Shown one piece after another: positions 13,291-20,238 of a stretch of 27,463 nt of DNA (positions are counted from its first letter, which is position 1; every line of letters begins with the position of its first letter). A program made the translations under genes and the position numbers. The stretch covers positions 1 through 27,463 of IMG/VR virus record IMGVR_UViG_3300021057_000031; one strand, 5' to 3'. The notes below the pieces were generated by a model. That model ran no database searches. It saw nothing but the letters and a program-made list of their open reading frames with translations, and was not told the DNA's origin. The stretch comes from a virus.

Positions 13291-13358
13291 CAGCGCCGTA
13301 GGCGCTATCGAGCCCTCTTGCGAGATAGCCGCTCTGGCCCGTGGCCAGGCGGCGTCAA
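13291..13358 (-). repeat. TTGACG double-hairpin element 9
   Basis: Minus strand: TTGACG (13358-13353), hairpin CCGC-CTGGCC-ACG-GGCCAG-a-GCGG (24 nt), CTATC...GATAG, then GCGCC-TAC-GGCGC. Its TTGA supplies the TGA stop of the Fis-like gene. Confidence 0.88.
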
Positions 13359-13558
13359 CCCTCAATCCTGATCCACGGAAACAACCCCAACTCTCTAAGT
13401 TTCCTCCGGCAACTGACGACGTCATACCCGGCATGCTGGGCAACTTTCGAAACTCTGCCCTCGTACTTGAGCATCAGTTCGAGGAGGTAGGCCCGATCAA
13501 ACGCATCGCGGGCCTTGTGCAGGTCGAGGTTCAAGACGTTGGCGGAGATGCTGGTCAC
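13355..13558 (-). CDS. Fis-type helix-turn-helix protein
   Basis: 67 aa from GTG 13558 (ATG starts at 13573/13579 are possible; GTG was preferred because it forms a GTGA overlap with the upstream stop). The C-terminal half RDAFDRAYLLELMLKYEGRV then SKVAQHAGYDVVSCRRKLRE matches the Fis/NtrC C-terminal HTH ('AxExAYLxxALxxxxGNVxxAAxxxGIxRxTLxRKLxELG'). No sigma54 AAA domain, so it is a free-standing DNA-bending or regulatory domain. The stop TGA lies in the TTGACG head of element 9. Confidence 0.65.
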   Translation of the reverse strand: MTSISANVLNLDLHKARDAFDRAYLLELMLKYEGRVSKVAQHAGYDVVSCRRKLRELGLFPWIRIEG

Positions 13559-13740
13559 GGGACATCTCGCCATAGCCAAAGACCGGCCAAGGCCGAGAGG
13601 CCAATGACGATTAGGCCGATGAGCACGACAAAAAACCTGCGCCTATAGCGCGCATTCGCCGCGTTGAACGCATCGATGCTCGCATTGTGGGCGTCTACGG
13701 CTTGCTTGAGTTGCCGCAACTGGTCGAGTTCTTTCGTCAT
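13555..13740 (-). CDS. 61-aa C-terminally anchored membrane protein
   Basis: MTKELDQLRQLKQAVDAHNA is a helical heptad N-terminus, followed by RYRRRF and one transmembrane helix FVVLIGLIVIGLSALAGLWL (residues 36-56). The basic patch before the helix predicts a cytoplasmic coiled coil anchored in the inner membrane. ATG 13740 overlaps the upstream stop (ATGA). Holin-like size, but one helix with a long soluble N-terminus is not diagnostic. Confidence 0.5.
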   Translation of the reverse strand: MTKELDQLRQLKQAVDAHNASIDAFNAANARYRRRFFVVLIGLIVIGLSALAGLWLWRDVP

Positions 13741-14738
13741 GCCCGCGCCTCCCGCTTGGCTCTCCGGTTTCGCTCCCGCAGTTCCACCATCGCATTCCCC
13801 CGCGTGGCGGCCGCGTCCCGGCGCGGCAGACCCATGGCGATGCGCCACACTGCGTCGATGGTGTTGGTGAACAGCTGGCGGACGCGCGTCCCGGAAATCT
13901 CGAACTCCACCCCGATCTCGTCATAGGAGGGGGGAATGTTCTTCGCTCGGCGGAGGACGATCTTCTGCGCCCGGCTTAAGCGGTAACCGCGGGCGGTGCG
14001 CGCCGGGGAGAACGGGTCGGCGGGCGGGTTCAAGGCGGCAAACCAGCCCATGGCGGTCAAGAAATCCCCTTCGTCCGTCGGGGTCGAGTCCATCCGGGGG
14101 ACGAAGTCCGGAACGGCGACCGCTTCCCGCTCGGCCATTTCCCGCGCAGCGGCTTCGCCTAAATCTCTGAGCACCGAGGAGGTCAGGACCTTGGCGTGAT
14201 TGCCCGCCCCGCAGTGATAGACCGCGCGCATCAGCCGGCCTTCGACGGAGCGCAGCGTCAGGTTGGGTGGGACCTCGCGGTAGTTGATTTGCGTCTGGTC
14301 GCGCCAAAATTGGAGCGGCTCCCGAGTTGCTGCTTCACGTGAAACATTCCGTGAAACACCGTTCGCGTTCGTCCTGTCGGCGTGCATCTCGGCGGCGAGT
14401 TCGGCGGCGGTGGCCTCTTCCACAAGCGCAAAACGCACCCGTTCCGCCGTCATGAGGCCGGCGCGGCTCTCCAGCGGGTCGGGCAGCGTCCAGTCCCACT
14501 TCTTGGGATCGATCGGCCGGAAGGCGTCGGGCTCAGAGCCCCAATCCTCTTCCTTGCCAGGGGGTGGCAGATACTGGGGAACACCGTCCTTCAAGGTTGC
14601 CCAGACTAATGTCCGCGGCTTGTTCTTGCGCTCATCGACAATGCGGGCGGCGCGGAACTGGCGCCCATGCCAGTGCACCCAGCAGTGGACGCGCCCGTGC
14701 TGGGGGATGCCGGACAGGGGGTACCAGGTTTCGCTCAT
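13737..14738 (-). CDS. DUF6362-like regulatory/HTH phage protein with N-terminal extra domain
   Basis: 333 aa. Residues 1-90 form a Trp-rich domain (WYPLSGIPQHGRVHCWVHWH), ending in a segment typical of phage DUF551-like pieces. Next comes MTAERVRFALVEEATAAELA, then MDSTPTDEGDFLTAMGWFAA and RLSRAQKIVLRRAKNIPP, then an HTH (SYDEIGVEFEISGTRVRQLF). The order ERVxxxLVEEA ... MD...MGW ... HTH resembles DUF6362 proteins, which are small phage DNA-binding proteins of unknown role. It heads a run of coupled genes at 13355-14738. Family call moderate. Confidence 0.5.
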   Translation of the reverse strand: MSETWYPLSGIPQHGRVHCWVHWHGRQFRAARIVDERKNKPRTLVWATLKDGVPQYLPPPGKEEDWGSEPDAFRPIDPKKWDWTLPDPLESRAGLMTAERVRFALVEEATAAELAAEMHADRTNANGVSRNVSREAATREPLQFWRDQTQINYREVPPNLTLRSVEGRLMRAVYHCGAGNHAKVLTSSVLRDLGEAAAREMAEREAVAVPDFVPRMDSTPTDEGDFLTAMGWFAALNPPADPFSPARTARGYRLSRAQKIVLRRAKNIPPSYDEIGVEFEISGTRVRQLFTNTIDAVWRIAMGLPRRDAAATRGNAMVELRERNRRAKREARA

Positions 14739-14980
14739 CAGCCGCGAATGCCCCTGAGCCCGCTGCTGCCGATGCTCTGGGCCGCGACACCCCCTTCCCC
14801 GTCATAGCGAATGCGCTGCGGATCCCCTTTCTGGCGGGCGCCGGATTCGGTGAGCCAGCGGGTGATCAGCGCGGTTTTGCGGCCAAGCCTTTCGCCGATG
14901 GCCGAAGGAGCCAGCCCCTGGCCATAGAGCTTGACGGCTTTCTCCATGTCGCGGGCTTTGGCGTCTTGCTGGGGTGTCAT
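14738..14980 (-). CDS. Small HTH protein, 80 aa
   Basis: MTPQQDAKARDMEKAVKLYG then QGLAPSAIGERLGRKTALIT, a helix-turn-helix of the transposase/terminase-small type (residues 15-45), followed by a flexible Gly/Arg tail. SD CAGGAG before ATG 14980. It shares one base with the DUF6362-like gene. Probably a DNA-binding accessory protein. Confidence 0.55.
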   Translation of the reverse strand: MTPQQDAKARDMEKAVKLYGQGLAPSAIGERLGRKTALITRWLTESGARQKGDPQRIRYDGEGGVAAQSIGSSGLRGIRG

Positions 14981-15240
14981 GGGGTTAGCTCCTGGTTGTA
15001 TTGACGGCTTAGGCCACGGGCCTTGCGCCTATCGCGCAGGCGCGCGATGCGGAGTGCCGTGGGCTGTCGTTCGTCGGACTTGCCAGCCCCTGGCTCCCAT
15101 CGGGCGGCACCCTGCACTCGTGCCGTCCCGATAGCCCGTCTGTCCCGTGGACAGCGGGCGTCAACCCCTAAATCCCCTGCTGCCAGCCCCTGTCCGTAAG
15201 GGTCAGTCAGTGTCGATGTGTGGGTACAAGCTAGGGTCAT
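14977..15240 (-). CDS. 87-aa frame spanning a hairpin pair; possibly a small gene disrupted in-frame
   Basis: ATG 15240 overlaps the stop of the upstream gene (ATGA) and has SD GGAGG; its TGA overlaps the ATG of the next gene (ATGA). Those two couplings suggest real translation. However, residues ~25-80 are encoded by elements 10a and 10b and are Arg/Ala-rich without a fold-like pattern. The unique parts are MTLACTHTSTLTDPYGQGLA and YNQELTP. Best read as a tiny gene into which the repeat pair was inserted without breaking the frame. Uncertain. Confidence 0.35.
   Translation of the reverse strand: MTLACTHTSTLTDPYGQGLAAGDLGVDARCPRDRRAIGTARVQGAARWEPGAGKSDERQPTALRIARLRDRRKARGLSRQYNQELTP
15001..15051 (+). 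repeat. TTGACG double-hairpin element 10a
   Basis: TTGACG (15001-15006), hairpin GGC-tta-GGCC-ACG-GGCC-ttgc-GCC (23 nt), then TATCGCGC-aggc-GCGCGAT. Faces 10b, 164 bp from end to end, with no complete gene between. Confidence 0.88.
15094..15164 (-). repeat. TTGACG double-hairpin element 10b
   Basis: Minus strand: TTGACG (15164-15159), hairpin CCCG-cTGTCC-ACG-GGACAg-aCGGG (24 nt), then CTATCGGG-a-CGGCAC...GTGCCG-CCCGATGGGAG. It has one of the strongest second stems of the family. Confidence 0.9.
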
Positions 15241-15539
15241 GGGGTGTCCTCCACCGGCACCCACCGCACCCGAAACGCCTTATGGCTTTGCTTGCAGGGG
15301 ATCATGGCCCGCGTCACCAGGCCTTTGCCCTCCAGCCGGCGCATCACGTCATAGGCACAGAAGGTCGACGACCAGCCGAAGTGCGCGGTGAGCTCCTTGG
15401 CGGTCGGGAATTTCCCCTGCGCTGCGGCCAGCTTGAGGAAGGCGAGCACCGCCGCCTGCGTCGGGGCCGTGAGCATTGAGCGACGCGAGGGGATCGGCCG
15501 CTCGGAGCCGGGGATATGGACGAAGGTGCGGGCCGGCAT
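15237..15539 (-). CDS. Winged-helix DNA-binding protein (LexA-N/MarR-like)
   Basis: 100 aa. LTAPTQAAVLAFLKLAAAQG then FPTAKELTAHFGWSSTFCAY and DVMRRLEGKGLVTRA form helix - helix-turn-helix - wing, as in LexA DNA-binding domains and phage wHTH regulators. The second half is short and basic, with no LexA peptidase domain. Start 15539 overlaps the upstream stop (TAATG). Likely a small transcription regulator; target unknown. A second LexA-N-like protein is at 24128-24445. Confidence 0.6.
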   Translation of the reverse strand: MPARTFVHIPGSERPIPSRRSMLTAPTQAAVLAFLKLAAAQGKFPTAKELTAHFGWSSTFCAYDVMRRLEGKGLVTRAMIPCKQSHKAFRVRWVPVEDTP

Positions 15540-16030
15540 TATTCGACCCTCGCAAATTCGCCGTGATACTCACGGGCCGCAGCGACATAGGCCGCTTGCG
15601 CTTCTTCAATCGTGTCGTATTGGCCGACGTTGATCCGCTTCCCGTGGACCCCGACGTAGGCTCTGAATTTTCCGTTCTCGCGGCGATTGACGCCCCTTAC
15701 CCCTGTCTTGCTGTTCTTCTGGACAGGCTTGTTGCTGGTGTTCTGACTGCGCGTCGCGGGACGCAAGTTGTCGAAGCGGTTGTTCAGCTTGTTGAGGTCG
15801 CGGTGGTCGAGTTCATGCTCCGGCCAGTTGCCTGTAACGTACAGCCAAGCGAGCCGATGCTCTCGGTGCGCCTTGCTATCGATCTCTATGACTCGGTAAC
15901 CCCTCGAATTGACCGTCCCGGCCCGCTTGCCTTTCATTCTGTTATTGCCGCGATCGTCGATCCAATGGAACTCGCCCGTCGTCGCGTCGTATGCGAGCAG
16001 TTCTTTCAGGCGCTCTACCGTCAGAGTCAT
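15539..16030 (-). CDS. HNH endonuclease with AP2-like DNA-binding domain
   Basis: 163 aa. ELLAYDATTGEFHWIDDRGN then GTVNSRGYRVIEIDSKAHRE and HRLAWLYVTGNWPEHELDHR followed by DLNKLNNRFDNLRPAT: the HNH_3 motif, with catalytic His in ELDHRD and the N-R-DNL helix. The C-terminal KTGVRGVNRRENGKFRAYVG part is an AP2-like DNA-binding domain. This is the classic free-standing phage homing endonuclease. ATG 16030 overlaps the upstream stop (ATGA). It is one of four homing-type nuclease genes or fragments in the window. Confidence 0.88.
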   Translation of the reverse strand: MTLTVERLKELLAYDATTGEFHWIDDRGNNRMKGKRAGTVNSRGYRVIEIDSKAHREHRLAWLYVTGNWPEHELDHRDLNKLNNRFDNLRPATRSQNTSNKPVQKNSKTGVRGVNRRENGKFRAYVGVHGKRINVGQYDTIEEAQAAYVAAAREYHGEFARVE

Positions 16031-16527
16031 TTCTTCGCGACTCCTTCGCTGAACTCGGCCTTGCAGGGTCGCGCCCACACCTCGCAGCGATAGAAAACCT
16101 GGCCTGCCACTTCGCCAATGGACGTGCGCCCGCAGCGCTTGCGGAAGTCGAGGGCGTGCGTCATGTCGACGAAGATTTCGCCGTGGTCGTAGCGTGTCCG
16201 CTCACGCCAATCCTTTACGGCGGCATCGAGTGCCCCCTCTTCGTTCAGCCACTGCGTGCCAACGCCGCGCACCGGACCTCGACAACCGTCGTACTCATCG
16301 TCCATCGACCGGTAGAGCCGCACGGTTTCGCGGTCGTAGCGCGGCTCGCGGCGTACATGGCGACGGACGCGGCGGGCCCGACGTGGCTGCTGATAGCCAC
16401 CGTGCTCATAGATCGGATGCACGTACTCGCCGGCGCGCGCTGGCGCGGCGCTCACAGAGATGGCAACAAACCCCAACGCCAGCGAGGCGGCGATGAGAGC
16501 CCAAAGGGCGATTTCACGCTTGGTCAT
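16027..16527 (-). CDS. Exported protein with signal peptide, unknown function
   Basis: 166 aa. MTKREIALWALIAASLALGF then SVSAAPARAGEY: a Sec-type signal with probable cleavage after ARA. The mature part has a basic RRARRVRRHVRREP stretch, then two Cys (CRGPVRG and KRCGRTS) and VFYRCEVWARPC near the end, so disulfides in the periplasm are likely. It overlaps the neighbouring genes by 4 bases each. No lysis or spanin motif seen. An envelope-directed phage protein of unknown role. Confidence 0.6.
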   Translation of the reverse strand: MTKREIALWALIAASLALGFVAISVSAAPARAGEYVHPIYEHGGYQQPRRARRVRRHVRREPRYDRETVRLYRSMDDEYDGCRGPVRGVGTQWLNEEGALDAAVKDWRERTRYDHGEIFVDMTHALDFRKRCGRTSIGEVAGQVFYRCEVWARPCKAEFSEGVAKK

Positions 16528-16868
16528 TGGGTGACCTCCTGTCCATCGGCGGTGAAGGTGACGCACTGGCACTCGACTTGCGTGACGGGGGAGCCGTCGA
16601 TGCTGATCCCCGTGGATTCCTGCTGGGCGACGAGGTCCTCGCATTCGCCTTCCGTCTTCAGCCAGCGGACCTCGGCCTTGGCCCCCGCATGGAGGACGGC
16701 GAGGGTGTAGGTGTAGGTTTCCTCCTGCGCCCACAGCGGGGCGGTGAGGCCCATGATGAGGGCGAGGCAGAGCATCAGGAGCATGAGCAAGCCGAGGAAC
16801 CAGCGCTCGTGGCGGGCGATGAAGCTCTGCTTGTGGGGACGGAAGGTCGTGTCGATGGCGAGGGTCAT
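16524..16868 (-). CDS. Membrane-anchored or exported protein, 114 aa
   Basis: A cytoplasmic segment TTFRPHKQSFIARHERW is followed by a strong hydrophobic helix FLGLLMLLMLCLALIMGLTA (residues 24-44) and then a soluble domain with four Cys (GECEDL, VECQCVTF). Depending on cleavage at LWA-QE it is a signal peptide or an anchor. The soluble part is predicted beta-rich. It is coupled to the exported protein downstream (ATGA), suggesting the two act together in the periplasm. Confidence 0.6.
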   Translation of the reverse strand: MTLAIDTTFRPHKQSFIARHERWFLGLLMLLMLCLALIMGLTAPLWAQEETYTYTLAVLHAGAKAEVRWLKTEGECEDLVAQQESTGISIDGSPVTQVECQCVTFTADGQEVTQ

Positions 16869-17224
16869 GACGCCCTCCGAAAGACCCGAGGCAGGGCCTC
16901 GGCGCGGGTGAGCTCGGTGGCGATGCGCGCATAGGCGTCGGCCTTGTCGACCGGCGGGGCAATCGCTGTGGGCGCCGGGTCGGCGGTCAATTCGATGGGC
17001 ACCGACGTCTTCAGCACCCCGAGGGCGTATTGCTCCCAAGCCTGCATGCAGGTCTTGGCCTGCTCGATGCGCTTCAATTCATCGATGTAGGTGGCGGCGG
17101 CGCGGTTGACGTCGCGCAACACCTCGGTCTTCTCCTCGATGAAATTGCGCGTCTTGTCGGCGGCCTGCTGGAGGAGATCGTGCAGGCCTTCGTTGCCGTC
17201 GTAGGCGTCGAGTTGTTCGGTCAT
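16865..17224 (-). CDS. 119-aa helical protein, unknown
   Basis: MTEQLDAYDGNEGLHDLLQQ then KTRNFIEEKTEVLRDVNRAA: long amphipathic helices over residues 10-70, a Pro/Ala linker (PAPTAIAPPVDKAD), and a short basic end. Soluble. It leads the three-gene set with the two exported proteins. No family recognised. Confidence 0.5.
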   Translation of the reverse strand: MTEQLDAYDGNEGLHDLLQQAADKTRNFIEEKTEVLRDVNRAAATYIDELKRIEQAKTCMQAWEQYALGVLKTSVPIELTADPAPTAIAPPVDKADAYARIATELTRAEALPRVFRRAS

Positions 17225-17244
17225 GTGTTGCCCCCGCTTTGGTG

Positions 17245-17284
17245 TTGACGCGACCTTGCTAAAGAGCGCGGTCGCTGCGCTCAG
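17245..17284 (+). repeat. TTGACG double-hairpin element 11
   Basis: TTGACG (17245-17250), hairpin CGACC-tt-GCT-AA-AGaGC-gc-GGTCG (24 nt), then CTGCGCTC. Its loop TAAAGA matches element 7. Faces element 12, enclosing a single gene. Confidence 0.82.
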
Positions 17285-17469
17285 ACGCCGCGCGGCTCTT
17301 CTTTCATTGCGCCGAGGAGTTTGACTAACCGCGCGAAGTCGTCGTCCGTCATGACCTTCCCCTCCATCTGCGCTCGCAACCGCTCGTTTTCTCTGTCGCG
17401 CTCAACCGCGAGCTCGGCGTAGAATTTCACCGTCGGCCATAGCGGATTATCCGCGTCGATCTCGCCCAT
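17281..17469 (-). CDS. 62-aa protein filling a hairpin-flanked cassette
   Basis: MGEIDADNPLWPTVKFYAEL then AVERDRENERLRAQMEGKVM: an N-terminal aromatic patch, a coiled coil, and a C-terminal helix. ATG 17469 was chosen because GGGAG from element 12 lies upstream of it, while the earlier ATG at 17517 is inside hairpin 1 without an SD. It is the only gene between elements 11 and 12. Function unknown. Confidence 0.5.
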   Translation of the reverse strand: MGEIDADNPLWPTVKFYAELAVERDRENERLRAQMEGKVMTDDDFARLVKLLGAMKEEPRGV

Positions 17470-17479
17470 CTCAGTCTCG

Positions 17480-17530
17480 CTCCCATCGCCGTAGGCGATA
17501 GCCGACTGATCCGTCATCAGTCGGCGTCAA
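17480..17530 (-). repeat. TTGACG double-hairpin element 12
   Basis: Minus strand: TTGACG (17530-17525), hairpin CCGAC-TGAT-gacgg-ATCA-GTCGG (23 nt), then CTATCGCC-TAC-GGCGATGGGAG. The GGGAG at its end is the probable SD of the cassette gene. Confidence 0.9.
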
Positions 17531-17540
17531 CCCCAAGTCC

Positions 17541-17678
17541 CTATCGGGCAATCCAGTCCTTGAACGACTTCGCCCCTTCCTCTTCCCAGCCACGAAACGG
17601 CATGCGTATTATCGGTTGCTCATTTTCAGGAATTGGATAGAGCGGCTTCCAGCCGTCTTGGGTCATGATCATCAACAT
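17541..17678 (-). CDS. 45-aa small protein
   Basis: MLMIMTQDGWKPLYPIPENE then PIIRMPFRGWEEEGAKSFKD. Compact, Trp/Pro-rich, no membrane segment. ATG 17678 follows the stop of the HNH gene by two bases and AGGATC is a possible SD. Unknown function. It lies immediately right of element 12, outside the cassette. Confidence 0.4.
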   Translation of the reverse strand: MLMIMTQDGWKPLYPIPENEQPIIRMPFRGWEEEGAKSFKDWIAR

Positions 17679-17680
17679 GG

Positions 17681-18619
17681 CTAGATCCTGTGGCCCTTGG
17701 TGATGTAGCGGTTTGATTTGCGTCGGTTCTCGTCTGCGGGCATGAGCTGGAGGTTCCACGGCACGTTCAGCCCCCACGCCGATGCGCCGCGCAGCGGGAC
17801 AATGTGATCGACTGTCATCCCCGCGCGCTTGGCTTCATTCCTAATCAGGTCCATCTCAAATACCTGATAGTCAGCAAGCCACGCTGGGGTTGCCCGCTCT
17901 TCCGCGGATCGTCTGCGTCTTGCGTACTCGGTCGATGATTTGCGGACTCTGTCGTGCAGTTTGACCGGGACGGTCACCGCGTCTTCTTCACTCCACCCGT
18001 ATCCCAGTCGACTGCGGATCGTCTTGGCGCTAATGCCAACTTCACCCTCCCACTGCGAGGGCGTAAGCGTGCGCCCCATCGCCGTGATGAGGCGGCTTCG
18101 GCTCGTGTTGTTAGCCTGCTCTTCCCACGTGGCCCAGCGGCAGTTGTCCGGCTCATAATTCGCGTTGCGATCTCGGCGCTCAACAGTGTGTCTGGGCGTC
18201 GGTCGCGGGCCCATGTCCGCGTAGAAGTTCTCGAATGCGGCCCACCGCTCGCAAAGCTTGATGCCGCGCCCACCGTAGTGATCAAAGTCCTTGCGCTTCG
18301 GGTTCGTGCAACGCGTCTTTATTGTTGACCAAATCCTGTACTCTGCGGTGCGAGCCGCGCCCGCGCGCCCGTGCCCGTGCCGAAGATTGCAGGTCTTCCG
18401 AGTGTCTCTGTGCAAGCAGCCACAACTCTTGGTCCACCCGCCCGTGAGCTTGGATTTCTCTAGGCGTGTCTGAAGTCCGCAATCGCACTGGCACAGCCAA
18501 AAGAGCCGCAGGTGTCCTTTTCTCCCCACTGGCCGCCGCTCGACGGGCCCGACCACGACGAGGCGGCTGAAGCGCCGCCCCGTCAGGTTTTCTGCACTCT
18601 TGTGTAGAGTGAGAAACAT
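17681..18619 (-). CDS. HNH-type homing endonuclease, two-domain
   Basis: 312 aa. N-terminal: TGRRFSRLVVVGP then FWLCQCDCGLQT and LTGGWTKSCGCLHRDT, a zinc-binding-like CxCxC/CGC module. Middle: YRIWSTIKTRCTNP...YGGRGIKLCERW...FENFYADMGPRP...NYEPDNCRWAT, a domain common in phage HNH-associated proteins. An HTH-like GISAKTIRSRLGYGWSEEDA follows. C-terminal: MTVDHIVPLRGASAWGLNVP then WNLQLMPADENRRKSN, a true HNH motif (DHIVPL, N-L, N-R-R). The protein at 20593-21327 is its paralog without this last domain. Confidence 0.82.
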   Translation of the reverse strand: MFLTLHKSAENLTGRRFSRLVVVGPVERRPVGRKGHLRLFWLCQCDCGLQTRLEKSKLTGGWTKSCGCLHRDTRKTCNLRHGHGRAGAARTAEYRIWSTIKTRCTNPKRKDFDHYGGRGIKLCERWAAFENFYADMGPRPTPRHTVERRDRNANYEPDNCRWATWEEQANNTSRSRLITAMGRTLTPSQWEGEVGISAKTIRSRLGYGWSEEDAVTVPVKLHDRVRKSSTEYARRRRSAEERATPAWLADYQVFEMDLIRNEAKRAGMTVDHIVPLRGASAWGLNVPWNLQLMPADENRRKSNRYITKGHRI

Positions 18620-19827
18620 CAGAACCTCACCCGCGCGCCGCCCATGAAGGCGTCGAGTTCGTCGTCGGAGCCGCTGTCGAACGTGTAACGCCGCCAGTCC
18701 ACATACACGTCAAGCGCGGCGCTCTCGAAGTTCTGCACCACGCCGAGACCGATGACGCGCGGCGTCCCGGAGAAGCCGTCGATCTTGAGTTCGCCGAACT
18801 CACCGAAGACCGTCGTCTTGCCGACCGGCAGCCACTTCTCCTCGACACCGGCTTGGAACTGCCAGCCGTCGATCTGCGGCAGGAAGGTCAACACACCGTC
18901 GCCCTCAAAGCGGCCCGCGGCGCCTGTCAGGAAGACGCCGGTGGGCATGTGCATGACCGAGGCCGAGCCGGCGTAGACGATGACGTCTTCAGTGGCGCCA
19001 ATCGTCGGCACGACAAGGCCCTGCCGGTAGGCGGCACCGGCGACGACGCGGAACTGCCCCCACTCCTTGGCGTAGCGCAGGGCGACATCCCAGACGCTGC
19101 CGTTGGAGGTGAGGTCGGCGTTGCTCCACGAGGCCGACAGCACGAAGCCTTCGAGCACCGGACTGTCATAGCGCACCAAGTCCGTGCGGGTGCCGTCGAA
19201 AATGTCGAGCGCATCGCCGAGCGACGGCCCGATGAACGGACGCAGCGACAACATGCGGACGGCGGAATCGGTGTTCGCTGTCGACATCTCGACGATGCCG
19301 TCGCTCGCTTGCGAGGCGAGACCGACGCTCAGCTTACCGACCTTGGCGTTCTCGATGTAGAGGTAGGAGCGGCGCGTGTAGATGCCGTTCGTGTCCCCAC
19401 CAAACAGCGGGCCGTAGCCGATGCCGTTGAAGAGACTGTCGTCGTATCCGCCTACGCCGATCTCGAGAACGTAGCCGGCTTTGGTGTCGGGTGTGATGCG
19501 CGCCTCGCCCTTGAAGCCAATGCCGCTTTCGGCGGCCGAGTTCTCGGTGACGACCGTATTGCTCTCGCCGTCGGCGCGCCAATGCAACAGCGTCTTGTTG
19601 ATCTGACCGTAGACGGTGAGAGACAGTTTGCGGTTTCCCTTGCGGGCCACCGTCGCTTCCAACTCAGCGACTCGCTCTTCCAAGTCGGCGCAACAATCGC
19701 CGCCGATGGTTTTGACGCCGGTATCGGCCGCGTAGGCCTTACCGACGAACGCCAACGCAACGATCACCAGCAGGACGGCAACGAGTGTGCCGACCTTAGT
19801 TCGCAAGAAAGCTTTGAGTGCGGACAT
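18619..19827 (-). CDS. Outer-membrane porin (16-strand-type, phage-encoded)
   Basis: 402 aa. Signal peptide MSALKAFLRTKVGTLVAVLL ... GKAYA-AD, a short coiled segment with CCADLEERVAELEATVARK (periplasmic trimerisation-like), then beta strands of alternating hydrophobicity starting SLTVYGQINKTLLHW. The typical porin line SGIGFKGEARITPDTKAGYV is present, and the chain ends in Phe (MGGARVRF), the signal read by the BAM complex. It resembles alphaproteobacterial porins. SD AGGGGG before ATG 19827. It is an intact host-type gene among phage genes; such genes in other phages can alter the host receptor surface (known for lambdoid phage PA-2). Confidence 0.85.
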   Translation of the reverse strand: MSALKAFLRTKVGTLVAVLLVIVALAFVGKAYAADTGVKTIGGDCCADLEERVAELEATVARKGNRKLSLTVYGQINKTLLHWRADGESNTVVTENSAAESGIGFKGEARITPDTKAGYVLEIGVGGYDDSLFNGIGYGPLFGGDTNGIYTRRSYLYIENAKVGKLSVGLASQASDGIVEMSTANTDSAVRMLSLRPFIGPSLGDALDIFDGTRTDLVRYDSPVLEGFVLSASWSNADLTSNGSVWDVALRYAKEWGQFRVVAGAAYRQGLVVPTIGATEDVIVYAGSASVMHMPTGVFLTGAAGRFEGDGVLTFLPQIDGWQFQAGVEEKWLPVGKTTVFGEFGELKIDGFSGTPRVIGLGVVQNFESAALDVYVDWRRYTFDSGSDDELDAFMGGARVRF

Positions 19828-19959
19828 TTGAGTCCCCCTTTTGTGTTTTCAAAAGCGCGTACGCACTTGATGAGGCGCTCGTGCACAAAGGACGCGGGAC
19901 TTCCCCAAGCCCCAGACGAGTGAGCGCACGCAACGGGACGCAACTGACGCAACGGAATT
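19828..19959. other. Porin leader/upstream gap with three ACGCAAC repeats
   Basis: 132 bp without a gene. Three direct ACGCAAC repeats lie at 19928-19934, 19938-19944 and 19947-19953 (GTTGCGT on the minus strand). The same 7-mer also occurs at 25345-25351 and 25504-25510. A binding-site function is possible. No clear -35/-10 was found for the porin. Confidence 0.4.
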
Positions 19960-20238
19960 TCAGACGGCGGCGGCGATGGCGACCTCGGCCTCCGCCTCGA
20001 ACTCCACCGGCAGATTGAGCGGCTTCCAGTGGCTGGGCTCGAGCGCCTCGGCGCCGGGGAGGTCGAGGTAGTGGAAGTCGCCATCCCAGCGGTTCGTCTC
20101 TGCGTCCCACCAGGCGAGGCCGTGGATGTAGTCGGGCTCGCCGTCGTCGTCGGTGGAGGGCACGCAGGCGAGGATCATCTCGTCCTTCGGGGCCTCCTCC
20201 AAACCTTTGATCCAGCCGTTGGTGTCGGGTGCGTTCAT
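19960..20238 (-). CDS. DUF551-like phage protein, 92 aa
   Basis: MNAPDTNGWIKGLEEAPKDE then ILACVPSTDDDGEPDYIHGL and AWWDAETNRWDGDFHYLDLP, ending EPSHWKPLNLPVE. 'Ixx.EAPKDxxILA....', a central AxWD pattern and a final HW(K/M)PLxxP are typical of DUF551-like phage proteins of unknown role. ATG 20238 has SD GGAGG and overlaps the upstream stop (ATGA). Confidence 0.6.
   Translation of the reverse strand: MNAPDTNGWIKGLEEAPKDEMILACVPSTDDDGEPDYIHGLAWWDAETNRWDGDFHYLDLPGAEALEPSHWKPLNLPVEFEAEAEVAIAAAV

Noticed and set aside
17470-17517. Earlier start (MTDQSAIAYG) for the cassette gene
   Set aside because: It lies inside hairpin 1 of element 12 with no SD; the start at 17469 follows GGGAG.
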